Shown: positions 52,897 through 60,782 of the stretch, in pieces
Layout: each line of letters begins with the position of its first letter
How positions within the stretch are numbered: the first letter of the stretch is position 1
NCBI RefSeq assembly: GCF_036456085.1
Contig: NZ_CP138632.1
Span: 1,283,001-1,347,000 of the forward strand
Origin: Veillonella parvula
Lineage (GTDB): Bacteria; Bacillota; Negativicutes; Veillonellales; Veillonellaceae
Direction of reading: 5' to 3'
DNA: 64,000 nucleotides
The notes under the pieces: model-generated
Told to the model about the DNA's origin: nothing
Database searches by the model: none
What the model saw: the letters and a program-made list of their open reading frames with translations, nothing else
Position numbers and translations under genes: made by a program

Positions 52897-53748
52897 ATGG
52901 AAGAACGGATGGACTTTAGAATTTTAAACAATGGTAGCTTCATTCCCTCCATCGGTTATGGTACCTATAAAACAGGTACCGAAGGAGAGACTGAACAAGC
53001 CGTTGCCAATGCACTTGGCGTAGGCTATCGTTTACTCGATACGGCCGCCTATTATGGCAATGAAGAAGCCGTGGCTAAAGGGATCAAAGCATCTGGTATT
53101 AAACGAACAGATATAATCATCACTACTAAAATCTGGCACACTGATGCAGGCTACGATAATACGATGCGTGCTGTTGAAAGTTCCTTAAAGAAATTAGATA
53201 CCAACTATATTGATATCATGCTAGTACATCAACCACTAGGTGATTACTACGGTTCTTGGCGCGCCATGGAAGAATTATACGATCAAAATGTACTCCGTGG
53301 GTTAGGTCTATCTAATTTTTACGAAGACCGTCTCATTGACTTGCTGTACCACTGCAATGTAAAGCCGGTGGTCAACCAAATCGAATGCCACCCGTTCAAC
53401 CAACGTCAATCACTCTTACAATTGATGAGAAAGCATCAAGTTGTAGGCATGGCATGGTCTCCATTTACCCGTGACCGCCAACCGATTTTTGACCATCCAA
53501 TCATCAAAAGCTTGGCAGAAAAATACGGTGTTTCAAAACATCAAATCATCTTGCGTTGGCACATCCAACGAGGCATCATTCCATTGCCAAAGGCCAATAA
53601 CGTGAGCCATATGGAAGCAAACTTCGATGTATTCGATTTCAAACTCACCAACATCGACATGGATGTTATGGAACTATTAGACCAACGATCCTTCTTGGAA
53701 AATCATCATACTGCGCCTGGTCTTGAAAGGCTATTACAACTCAAATAA
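52897..53748 (+). CDS. Aldo/keto reductase
   Basis: A 283-residue NADPH-dependent aldo/keto reductase of the (alpha/beta)8 barrel type. The catalytic tetrad is complete: Asp48 and Tyr53 in LLDTAAYYGNE, Lys78 in TKIWH and His111 in LVHQP. The NADP-binding end is IPLPKANNVSHMEANFDVF near 227-245. The group resembles the 2,5-diketo-gluconate reductase or YvgN-like enzymes that act on methylglyoxal and other aldehydes; the substrate is not predicted. The ATG at 52897 has GGAGG upstream; the frame opens earlier at 52876. It is followed by a terminator at 53856-53901. Confidence 0.9.
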   Translation: MEERMDFRILNNGSFIPSIGYGTYKTGTEGETEQAVANALGVGYRLLDTAAYYGNEEAVAKGIKASGIKRTDIIITTKIWHTDAGYDNTMRAVESSLKKLDTNYIDIMLVHQPLGDYYGSWRAMEELYDQNVLRGLGLSNFYEDRLIDLLYHCNVKPVVNQIECHPFNQRQSLLQLMRKHQVVGMAWSPFTRDRQPIFDHPIIKSLAEKYGVSKHQIILRWHIQRGIIPLPKANNVSHMEANFDVFDFKLTNIDMDVMELLDQRSFLENHHTAPGLERLLQLK

Positions 53749-53855
53749 AACATAATATACTAATTAAATACTAAGTAACATGAATTGTTGATAACAATTA
53801 CAATAAATATAACAATCATGCCATCACGATAAGCAAAATAGTATTTGTAAAAATA

Positions 53856-53901
53856 AAACCACGTATATCTAACCTTTCATAGGAATAGATATACGTGGTT
53901 T
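53856..53901. terminator. Bidirectional terminator
   Basis: AAACCACGTATATCTA (53856-53871), 14-base loop, TAGATATACGTGGTTT (53886-53901), between the convergent aldo/keto reductase and azlD. Confidence 0.85.
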
Positions 53902-53904
53902 ATT

Positions 53905-54243
53905 TTATTTTGTCACATTAAATATAGCTTGTACAAGAATCATATAAATTACTGTACCAGCAGCAATCGATATGAGCATGTTACGTTTCCATAAATGTAA
54001 ACCTACCGTAACAACCAAGGCTATGAGCTCCGGAATACCGTACGGATATGCTAACACGACAGTCTCTTTAAAGGTATATACAACGAGCATGCCCATAACA
54101 GCGGCTGGTAATGCCTTACCTAAAAATAGTACAAAATCTGGTGCTTTTTTTCCTGGAGGAAATACGAGGAAGGCTCCAAATCGGGTAAGTAATGTACCGG
54201 CTACAACAATGGCAACAGTAATGACCATTTCTGTACTAGTCAA
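53905..54243 (-). CDS. azlD: Branched-chain amino acid exporter small subunit (AzlD)
   Basis: A 112-residue membrane protein with four hydrophobic segments, the AzlD partner of AzlC in a two-protein exporter of branched-chain amino acids or analogues. The middle stretch LGKALPAAVMGMLVVYTFKE is typical. I chose the TTG at 54243, which has GGAGG 8 bases before it; the in-frame GTG at 54252 sits inside that site and the first ATG is at 54228. The start lies inside the end of azlC, so translation is coupled. Confidence 0.8.
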   Translation of the reverse strand: MTSTEMVITVAIVVAGTLLTRFGAFLVFPPGKKAPDFVLFLGKALPAAVMGMLVVYTFKETVVLAYPYGIPELIALVVTVGLHLWKRNMLISIAAGTVIYMILVQAIFNVTK

Positions 54244-54949
54244 GATGTACACCTCCCCACTTGTACGCTACATAACAGACGAAAAGCATACATGTCATAG
54301 ACAGCAGCATAAAGAGTGATTTACCAACCAATACAAGCATGATTAATGCCATTAGTACCCCAGCTACGCCAAAGGCTCTAATCTTATTATTCTTCGCATT
54401 GAGTAGCATTTCAAGGAATACCGCAATAAATAGCCCTGGCAATACGAAATCGATGCCCCGTAAATCTACGTCAGCCAATAAATCACCAAATAGACCACCT
54501 ACAAAGGTGCTAAATACCCAAAATATATAGTTAAGCCAAGACACGTGGAAGTAAAACCACTTTTCATCTACATCATCTGGCAGCTTCGTTCCCATGTTGA
54601 TGGCAAAACTTTCATCACACATCCAAGCAATAGTGGGGAACCATTTCCACCCCATATGAATATAACGTTGGAGCGCAGACAAACCGTAGAAGAAGTGACG
54701 ACCATTAACAAACATGGTCAGTACAAACGCATTAATAGGATCAAATCCAGCCACCAACATGCCAATCGTCACAAACTCCATGGATCCCGCAAAAATAGTA
54801 GACGCCAAAACAGGCGCCGTCCACCAAGGCAGCCCTTGGCTCGTAGCATATAAACCAAAGCCTAAACCAATAACAAATAAGCTTATGCCCATAGGAGCCA
54901 TAATAGGAAAAGCAAAAGAAAAAGCACTTTGACGCTTTATCTCATTCAA
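54236..54949 (-). CDS. azlC: Branched-chain amino acid exporter large subunit (AzlC)
   Basis: A 237-residue protein with about six hydrophobic segments, of the AzlC/YgaZ family. The conserved ATSQGLPWWTAPVLASTIFAGSMEF region near residues 33-57, FVNGRHFFYGLSAL near 77-90 and the charged DESFAINMG near 111-119 are as expected. The start is the TTG at 54949 with AAGGAG 8 bases upstream; the longer frame to 54988 begins in the tandem repeat. A 15-copy 7-bp repeat (54986-55090) separates it from the upstream dehydrogenase gene and may affect expression. Confidence 0.85.
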   Translation of the reverse strand: MNEIKRQSAFSFAFPIMAPMGISLFVIGLGFGLYATSQGLPWWTAPVLASTIFAGSMEFVTIGMLVAGFDPINAFVLTMFVNGRHFFYGLSALQRYIHMGWKWFPTIAWMCDESFAINMGTKLPDDVDEKWFYFHVSWLNYIFWVFSTFVGGLFGDLLADVDLRGIDFVLPGLFIAVFLEMLLNAKNNKIRAFGVAGVLMALIMLVLVGKSLFMLLSMTCMLFVCYVAYKWGGVHLD

Positions 54950-54985
54950 GGGACTATCTCCTTTCAATATCGTATAATCAGTCGT

Positions 54986-55090
54986 CAATCATCAATCATC
55001 AATCATCAATCATCAATCATCAATCATCAATCATCAATCATCAATCATCAATCATCAATCATCAATCATCAATCATCAATCATCAATCAT
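54986..55090. repeat. 7-bp tandem repeat, fifteen perfect copies
   Basis: CAATCAT is repeated 15 times without a mismatch (105 bases), ending 37 bases upstream of the azlC TTG start. On the minus strand the unit reads ATGATTG and offers a TTGATG, a -35-like hexamer, every 7 bases. It contains stop codons in every frame, so it does not extend azlC. Confidence 0.95.
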
Positions 55091-55095
55091 GTCGA

Positions 55096-56262
55096 TTATA
55101 AAGCACGTGTTAAAATTTCGCGAGCCACTTCTGGTGTTATGTCACCTTTTTCACCAAGTTGTGTCATGCCATGGTCTTTTAATTGCTTCACAACTGTATC
55201 CACAGCTTCTACACCAATACCATAGTCTTTCAAATGAGTAGCTACGCCAAGGGATTCGAAGAATTCACGAGTTTTTGCGATAGCCTTATCCGCTTTTTCT
55301 TCTTTTGTACCTTCTGTGATATGCCATACACGTGTAGCGTATTGTGCCAATTTTTCAAGCTTATCAGCCTTTTTCACTTCCAATAATGCAGGCAATACGA
55401 TAGCTAATGTTATACCGTGATCAAGATGGTACGCAGCAGTCAATTCATGACCAATAAGATGTGTGGCCCAATCTTGTGGCACGCCAGCGCCAATCAAACC
55501 ATTTAAAGCTAATGTGGATGCCCATACGTGATTAGCACGAATATCATAGTTTTCAGGCTCCTCTACAGTTATATGGCCAATCTCAATCATAGTTTTCAAG
55601 ATGCCTTCACTGAAACGATCTTGAATGCGTCCTTCTACCGGATATGTTAAATATTGCTCTGTAGTATGTACAAAGGTATCAATAACGCCATTCTTAACCT
55701 GTTTTTCAGGCAACGTAAACGTCAATGTTGGATCTAGCATGGAGAACTTAGGGAATACTAAGCTGCTAAATACAGGAAATTTACCATTTCCATACGTAAT
55801 AACAGCACCATTGTTCATTTCGGAGCCCGTTGCAGGTAATGTCATAACTGTACCAAACGGTAATGGATTTGGCACCATTTCAACGGGCACCTCTGGCACT
55901 CCAGCCTTCATAACATCAATAACAGGTCCATCATAGGTAGCGCCCATAACGATGAGTTTCGTAGCATCCACAACGGAACCACCACCTACAGCAAGCACGA
56001 AATCTACACCATGTTCTTTGATGAAAGCTACCGCACGTTCACAGGTTTCTAAAGATGGATTAGGTTCAATACCACCGAATTGTTCAACCTTGCGGTTACC
56101 AAGAGCTTTCACAATGCGATCAATAAGACCACTGTGCACAGCGGAGCCACCACCATAAGTAATGAGCACCTTTGCATCCTTTGGTACCAATGTATCTAAT
56201 TCATCTAAACGGTCTTTACCAAATACGATATGTGTAGGGTTATAAAAATCAAAATTATACAT
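55096..56262 (-). CDS. Iron-containing alcohol dehydrogenase (YugJ/BdhA-like)
   Basis: A 388-residue group III alcohol dehydrogenase of the NADP-dependent butanol dehydrogenase type. Visible are FYNPTHIVFGKDRL at the start, the cofactor loop AVGGGSVVDATKLI near 93-106, TLPATGSEMNNGAV near 138-151, and metal ligands as Asp (near 193) and His residues in DTFVHTTEQYL, GHELTAAYHLDHG near 257-270. The distinctive VIDVMKAG and VEMVPNPLPFG segments mark this subfamily. Function is NAD(P)H-linked aldehyde reduction in fermentation. The ATG at 56262 has GGAGG upstream; an earlier frame at 56334 runs through a duplicated 17-mer and is unlikely. Confidence 0.88.
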   Translation of the reverse strand: MYNFDFYNPTHIVFGKDRLDELDTLVPKDAKVLITYGGGSAVHSGLIDRIVKALGNRKVEQFGGIEPNPSLETCERAVAFIKEHGVDFVLAVGGGSVVDATKLIVMGATYDGPVIDVMKAGVPEVPVEMVPNPLPFGTVMTLPATGSEMNNGAVITYGNGKFPVFSSLVFPKFSMLDPTLTFTLPEKQVKNGVIDTFVHTTEQYLTYPVEGRIQDRFSEGILKTMIEIGHITVEEPENYDIRANHVWASTLALNGLIGAGVPQDWATHLIGHELTAAYHLDHGITLAIVLPALLEVKKADKLEKLAQYATRVWHITEGTKEEKADKAIAKTREFFESLGVATHLKDYGIGVEAVDTVVKQLKDHGMTQLGEKGDITPEVAREILTRAL

Positions 56263-56277
56263 ACATCCTCCATTAAT

Positions 56278-56311
56278 CCGACATATAGATATATCCGACA
56301 TATAGATATAT
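56278..56311. repeat. 17-bp direct duplication upstream of the dehydrogenase
   Basis: The 17-mer CCGACATATAGATATAT occurs twice head to tail (56278-56294, 56295-56311), 16 bases upstream of the dehydrogenase start codon, within its leader. Confidence 0.9.
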
Positions 56312-56373
56312 GAATCCATATTAGAATTATACAAAAATATTTAAAATATAAATTTACTACCTAGCGATCACAC

Positions 56374-56411
56374 ATTCAATATAACACATTAATCAATATA
56401 TTATATTGAAT
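56374..56411. promoter_or_regulatory. Inverted repeat between adh and metQ
   Basis: ATTCAATATAA (56374-56384) and TTATATTGAAT (56401-56411), a perfect 11-bp inverted repeat with a 16-base spacer, in the divergent promoter region. It is a candidate operator for one or both genes. No SAM riboswitch was found in this gap. Confidence 0.5.
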
Positions 56412-56540
56412 TGTATTATAAATGAGCTAGAATTTCACCATAGTTTTAATCTATAGCTAACTGATATGCTTTTATCATATACAAATCCCCTTCATCCATG
56501 ATAGGATATAACCATTATAAGACTTGAAAGGGATGATTAT

Positions 56541-57359
56541 ATGAAATTAAAAACATTGTTAGCACCATTACTTATCGGTGCTCTTGCATTTGCTATCGCT
56601 GGTTGTGGTAGTACATCAAATCAATCAACACAAACACAAAAAGAAATCAAAATAGGTGCTACATCTGGTCCTCATGCACAAGTAGCTGAAGCTGTAGCAA
56701 AAGAAGCTAAAAAACAAGGAATCGATCTTAAAGTAGTTGAATTCTCAGACTATGTAACACCTGATAAAGCCCTTGCAGATGGCGATATTCAACTGAATGC
56801 TTATCAACATGTACCATTTATGGAAAACTTTAACAAACAAAATGGTTCCAACTTAGTAGCAATCGGTAAAACAATTTTGGTGCGTATGGGCTTATATAGT
56901 AATAGTGTACACAGCGTACAAGATGTACCTGAAGGCGCTACTGTTTCTATCCCAAATGACCCTACTAATGGTGGTCGTGCATTAGCATTATTAGCTAAAG
57001 CTGGATTAATTACGTTAAAAGATGGTGTCGGCTTCAAAGCAACAGTTGCAGATATCACATCTAACCCGAAGAATATAAAGATTCAAGAACTAGAAGCAGC
57101 TCAATTACCTCGTAGTCTAGATGATGTAACAATTGCAGTTATTCCAATGAACTATGTGCAAAGTGCTGGTCTTAGTGTAGAAAAACAAGGTTTCTTCTTC
57201 GAATCTAAAGATGAACCACTAACAGTTATCGTACTTGCAGTTCGTAGTGAAGACAAAGACAACGAAACATACAAAAAAATTGCAGATATTTACAAATCTG
57301 ATGCTATTAAACAATACATCGACGAAACATTCAAAGGCACTATTACAACTGCCAATTAA
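56541..57359 (+). CDS. metQ: MetQ/NlpA-family methionine-binding lipoprotein
   Basis: A 272-residue substrate-binding lipoprotein of the NlpA family, which delivers methionine (D or L) or related compounds to a MetNI ABC transporter. The signal peptide ends at AIAGC with Cys22. The N-terminal lobe has IKIGATSGPHAQVAE near 36-50, the middle shows DGDIQLNAYQHVPFM near 78-92, and YVQSAGL near 203. The ATPase and permease genes (metN, metI) are not adjacent, so it works with a transporter encoded elsewhere. AAGGG lies 8 bases before the ATG. A strong terminator follows. Confidence 0.9.
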   Translation: MKLKTLLAPLLIGALAFAIAGCGSTSNQSTQTQKEIKIGATSGPHAQVAEAVAKEAKKQGIDLKVVEFSDYVTPDKALADGDIQLNAYQHVPFMENFNKQNGSNLVAIGKTILVRMGLYSNSVHSVQDVPEGATVSIPNDPTNGGRALALLAKAGLITLKDGVGFKATVADITSNPKNIKIQELEAAQLPRSLDDVTIAVIPMNYVQSAGLSVEKQGFFFESKDEPLTVIVLAVRSEDKDNETYKKIADIYKSDAIKQYIDETFKGTITTAN

Positions 57360-57386
57360 TAAAGTTTATATCGTCACTATATAACT

Positions 57387-57433
57387 AAAAAGAGATACCC
57401 CAATGATTACAATCATTGGGGCATCTCTTTTTT
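57387..57433. terminator. Bidirectional terminator after metQ
   Basis: AAAAGAGAT and ATCTCTTTT with an inner perfect CCCCAATGATT/AATCATTGGGG stem; one A-C mismatch interrupts the arms. It lies between convergent genes. Confidence 0.85.
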
Positions 57434-58247
57434 ACTCTTCTGTATCAAATGTAACATCTAATGGTTGACGCTCTACAATATTGCGATATCGTACTTTAGG
57501 ATATCCCATAAGAATGCCACCAGCTACAATTTTATCATCAGGTACACCTAATTCATCTAATAATGGTTGGTATTCAGCTTCTCCAGCATGTTCAAAAAAG
57601 CCTGCCCAACAAGTACCAAGGCCTAAAGTCGGCGCATATAGCTCAGCATAAGACAAGCAAGAGTGACCACTATCATGGGTACGATGAATATCTTTTTTAG
57701 AGCCAATTGCCACGACGAGAGCCGGCGCATCGCGCAAGATATACTCCTTGCCTTTATCTACTTCTGCTTGAGCCGCACGAGCATAAAGGCGCATAATTGG
57801 CACTGTTTTTGCAGCTAAATGCATCCACTCTAGAACGAGATCAGCAATACGGCGTAACGTTTGTTTATCTCGGATTACTATATACGAAATACCTTGTGTG
57901 TTAGTTGCTGTTGGCGCCATTCTTGCAACGTTTAGCACTTTGCGAATGAGCTCTACAGGGACTGGTTTATTTTGATAGTTACGAATAGAGCGACGACTAC
58001 GCATAAATAGTTCAGCTTGCTCAGGCGTTAACTTAGGTTCCTTTGTAATATCGATTTGCTCTTTACGCGGTGTCATATCGCTATCAAGAGCAAGCGTTGG
58101 GCATACGGAAATACAATGCCCACAGGAGATACAACCTCCCCTGCCAGTTACAGGTCCAGCATCGGACATCACCAGCAATCCTGTCGGACAGTCAGCAACG
58201 CAAAGGCCGCATCGTGTACAGACTTCTGTATTGACGGTAAATAACAT
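57432..58247 (-). CDS. Nitroreductase with N-terminal ferredoxin domain
   Basis: A 271-residue fusion. Residues 1-58 form a two-cluster ferredoxin domain with CTRCGLCVADCP and CISCGHCISVCP; residues 80-271 form an FMN nitroreductase domain with the RRSIRNYQNKPV motif near 83-94 and the late GTCWAGFF near 190. Electrons probably pass from the clusters to the flavin. The natural substrate is not known; relatives reduce nitroaromatics, quinones or act in other flavin reactions. I chose the ATG at 58247, preceded by GGAGG. It faces metQ across a terminator, and the 731-base palindrome-rich region lies upstream. Confidence 0.85.
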   Translation of the reverse strand: MLFTVNTEVCTRCGLCVADCPTGLLVMSDAGPVTGRGGCISCGHCISVCPTLALDSDMTPRKEQIDITKEPKLTPEQAELFMRSRRSIRNYQNKPVPVELIRKVLNVARMAPTATNTQGISYIVIRDKQTLRRIADLVLEWMHLAAKTVPIMRLYARAAQAEVDKGKEYILRDAPALVVAIGSKKDIHRTHDSGHSCLSYAELYAPTLGLGTCWAGFFEHAGEAEYQPLLDELGVPDDKIVAGGILMGYPKVRYRNIVERQPLDVTFDTEE

Positions 58248-58362
58248 CTGAATATCCTCCAAATACTACTATAAAGCCTATTATAACATACAAAATCAAG
58301 TCATATCTAGTTTTAAACAATTATTCTAACTGTATTGGGACTCAACTAACATTTGTTCATTT

Positions 58363-58509
58363 GCTTTTAGGATGGGGCCCCGTCTCGTTAATACAACTTG
58401 GTAAAAAAAGTAAGAATACGCTTGCTTGCTCCGTTCTTCGCAAAGTCGCTGCACAAGCGTATTCTTACTTTTTTATCACTGTATTTATAAAGATGTCCCA
58501 TCCAAAAGC
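58363..58509. repeat. Palindromic element A
   Basis: Outer arms GCTTTTAGGATGGG (58363-58376) and CCCATCCAAAAGC (58497-58509) pair with one bulged base. Inside is a perfect 21-bp stem (58404-58424 with 58454-58474) whose ends are A7 and U6 tracts, so it can terminate transcription both ways. The 29-base loop (58425-58453) is the reverse complement, with two differences, of the loop of element B. Confidence 0.75.
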
Positions 58510-58631
58510 GTAAATAATCTAGCTAATACTTATGTAGCCCCATTACAATTACACCTTGAAACAAATCATAGAAAACACTATCATTTTACACATTATAATA
58601 AACTTTATAGTAGTGACGCCATGCCCACCGT

Positions 58632-58692
58632 GACGGAAGGACTAGCCTACGGCTAGTCTTGATAGTAATTTAGTCAAAATTACTTGGCCGTC
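58632..58692. other. Possible three-way-junction RNA or DNA structure
   Basis: GACGG (58632-58636) pairs with CCGTC (58688-58692); within it are two hairpins, AGGACTAGCC/GGCTAGTCTT (58638-58660, loop TAC, with one G-U pair) and AGTAATTT/AAATTACT (58664-58684, loop AGTCA). Confidence 0.45.
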
Positions 58693-58742
58693 TCTCCCCT
58701 CCCCCTATTATATAAAAGCAGATTGAGTAAATATCCAATGTA

Positions 58743-58966
58743 GCTTGTGATGGGGCTACTCTGTATATTAGCAGAGTAAGTCGCTTGCTATGGGACTAAT
58801 TTACATCAGGTGTTATAAAAATGAAACTGGGTACCTATGCAGCGACTTTACGAAGGACGGAGCAAAGAGGTACCCAGTTTTATTTTTAATTAAGTTGTCG
58901 CAATGAAATAGGGCCCCATAGCAATCGACGTAGAAACTACTTATATGCTAGGGCCCCATCACAAGC
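58743..58966. repeat. Palindromic element B
   Basis: Nested inverted repeats: GCTTGTGATGGGGC (58743-58756) with GCCCCATCACAAGC (58953-58966), 14 of 14; then CGCTTGCTATGGG (58782-58794) with CCCATAGCAATCG (58915-58927), 12 of 13; then the central stem AAACTGGGTACCT (58824-58836) with AGGTACCCAGTTT (58868-58880), 13 of 13. The loop at 58837-58867 carries the sequence shared with element A. Confidence 0.8.
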
Positions 58967-58978
58967 GGAGAAGTGAAT

Positions 58979-60532
58979 TTACTCAAATGCTTTTATAAGT
59001 TCCATGTATTGCGCTTTGTGTGTCATTCTCCATGTCCCAAAGTCTGGTTCTGGGGATTGGTTTAGAATATTTGCTAAAGATTCCAAAAATTCTGGAATTT
59101 TTGTAGCTACAATATTGCCGGCCATTTTACCGAAGTTTTCAGAGCCCATGTGTTCTGAGCCACCGTCTACAAGAATAAATGCTACCATAGGTTTCTTATC
59201 TACTAATTTTACAGCACCATGGAAGCCAATTTCGCCGATTTGGTGTGTACCACAGGAGTGTGGGCAACCAGATATATGTAAACGAGGTAGTTTTCTTGTA
59301 TCTACGCCCTTTTCTTCAAGGTGTGCGAAGATATCTTTCAAAAGACCGTTAGAGTCTTGCATTCCAATCTGACATATAGTAGAACCAACGCAAGATACGG
59401 AACGGCGGAAATCATTTTTAGCACTGTCATCAGTTAATTCCGCAATTTTGCGTGCTTCATCAGCGGTGAGATTGATGAAGAACAATGCTTGGTCTGGCGC
59501 AATACGTGCTTCTACTTGATCAAGTGTCACCGCATAGTCAAGGGCCGCCAGCAAGTGTTCAACGTTCGCATCGCCACCTGCCGGATGATATTCTACATAG
59601 TATAACCCGTCTTGTTTTTGACGGTGAATACGATAATTTTCCACAGAATCATCACGCTTACCAGTTTTTGTAATTTCATAAGCGTAATCAGCCGGATTAA
59701 TACTTAGGTGTTCTACTTCTTTTACCATAGCTAGGGTTTCTTCATAGATCTTGATGAAAGCTTCCGCCCCACCCATTTCAGCAGGCATGTAACGAGTACG
59801 AGCCTTACCGCGGTTTTTGAAGTTACCATGGTTAGCAAAGACCATAAGCATAGCTTTCACATGGTACAAAACATCCTCAGGCGCTACATCATGTGCCACC
59901 GGAATACCAATACGAGGATTAGGACCAATACCGCCACAAGCATACACATCAAAAGTATTGTGTTTTGTTAAATTAAAACCTAGGTCCTTGAACGTAGAAT
60001 GTGGGGTACTATCAAAACCATTATCTATGCCCATTTTAAATTTGCGAGGAATCTTGATATAGAACATTTGCTCCATAAGAAATTCGCTAATTGCTGTTGC
60101 ATACGGCGTAATATCTAGAGTTTCACGAGGATCAATGCCGCGTAAAATACTAGCCACCACATTGGGATTATCACCACCAGCACCACGGTTGTAAATACCG
60201 TGATCATAACATTCCTTATAGAGCTTTAATATTGTATCACCATCGAGGCCGTGCATTTGTAAGCATTGGCCGGTAGTGAAATGTACGTGTTGTAGGTTAT
60301 ATTTACGAATGGAGTCCGCTAAAAACTGCATGTGCTCGCGCGTCATGCGGCCACCATTGAAACGCCAACGGCTCATACCAGTATTTGCACCGCGCTCAGC
60401 GTAACTACCATAGGCACCAGACTGTCCTTTATAATCTGCAATAGATAGTTCTTTCTTATAGAACTTATGTGTCATATCCTCAAACTTTGGATAATCTGCA
60501 ATTAATCGATCTTTCAACTCTTGTGTAATCAT
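58979..60532 (-). CDS. Nitrite/sulfite reductase (siroheme, 4Fe-4S)
   Basis: A 517-residue reductase of the siroheme nitrite/sulfite reductase family, using ferredoxin-like electrons for the six-electron reduction of sulfite or nitrite. Two pseudo-symmetric halves are seen: the first has RWRFNGGRMTREHMQFLAD and FTTGQCLQMHGL, with NRGAGGDNPNVVAS near 117; the second ends with the cluster and siroheme ligands CVGSTIC and SGCPHSCG (Cys-x5-Cys and Cys-x3-Cys). The upstream TcyP-like cystine transporter hints at sulfur metabolism and so at sulfite, but this is inference. The 3' side is flanked by palindromic element B only 12 bases away. Confidence 0.88.
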   Translation of the reverse strand: MITQELKDRLIADYPKFEDMTHKFYKKELSIADYKGQSGAYGSYAERGANTGMSRWRFNGGRMTREHMQFLADSIRKYNLQHVHFTTGQCLQMHGLDGDTILKLYKECYDHGIYNRGAGGDNPNVVASILRGIDPRETLDITPYATAISEFLMEQMFYIKIPRKFKMGIDNGFDSTPHSTFKDLGFNLTKHNTFDVYACGGIGPNPRIGIPVAHDVAPEDVLYHVKAMLMVFANHGNFKNRGKARTRYMPAEMGGAEAFIKIYEETLAMVKEVEHLSINPADYAYEITKTGKRDDSVENYRIHRQKQDGLYYVEYHPAGGDANVEHLLAALDYAVTLDQVEARIAPDQALFFINLTADEARKIAELTDDSAKNDFRRSVSCVGSTICQIGMQDSNGLLKDIFAHLEEKGVDTRKLPRLHISGCPHSCGTHQIGEIGFHGAVKLVDKKPMVAFILVDGGSEHMGSENFGKMAGNIVATKIPEFLESLANILNQSPEPDFGTWRMTHKAQYMELIKAFE

Positions 60533-60695
60533 ACTATTACCCTCTTGGCTTATATTTATTAAGCATAATTCGTAACTTTATAACGCTTAGTATACCATAT
60601 ATGCATAAGTATATTAGTAGCTAAGCTCACAATTTCAATACCGATTCTTAATAATATAGTTTACAATCTGTAATAATTATCAATTTTAAAAAGGC

Positions 60696-60749
60696 AAAAA
60701 AGGCTGTAACCAAATGTGGTTTTACCACATTCAGCTACAGCCCCTTTTT
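60696..60749 (-). terminator. Terminator after the TcyP-like symporter
   Basis: AAAAAGGCTGTA and TACAGCCCCTTTTT enclose an inner ATGTGG/CCACAT stem (60715-60730). The arms pair imperfectly. It ends the minus-strand transcript of the symporter. Confidence 0.75.
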
Positions 60750-60782
60750 ATAATAATTTATATGATTAAGCGTTGCTAGTTT

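Larger units (their letters stand above)
58248..58978. other. Non-coding region of nested inverted repeats
   Basis: No gene fits here. The region holds two palindromic units, at about 58363-58509 and 58743-58966, that share a loop sequence in opposite orientation, and between them a predicted three-way-junction structure (58632-58692). Recurring short motifs such as GATGGGGC, TATGGGAC and GGGCCCCAT mark the unit ends. Confidence 0.7.

Noticed and set aside
54986-55090. CRISPR array
   Set aside because: The repeats are 7 bases long and contiguous without spacers; no cas genes in the window.
54929-55225. Plus-strand open frame encoding a repeated peptide (SSIINHQ type)
   Set aside because: It is the translation of the 15-copy 7-bp repeat, antisense to azlC and the dehydrogenase; no independent start signals.
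56335-56540. SAM (S-box) riboswitch upstream of metQ
   Set aside because: The region lacks the conserved S-box stems and is too AT-rich; only an inverted repeat was found.
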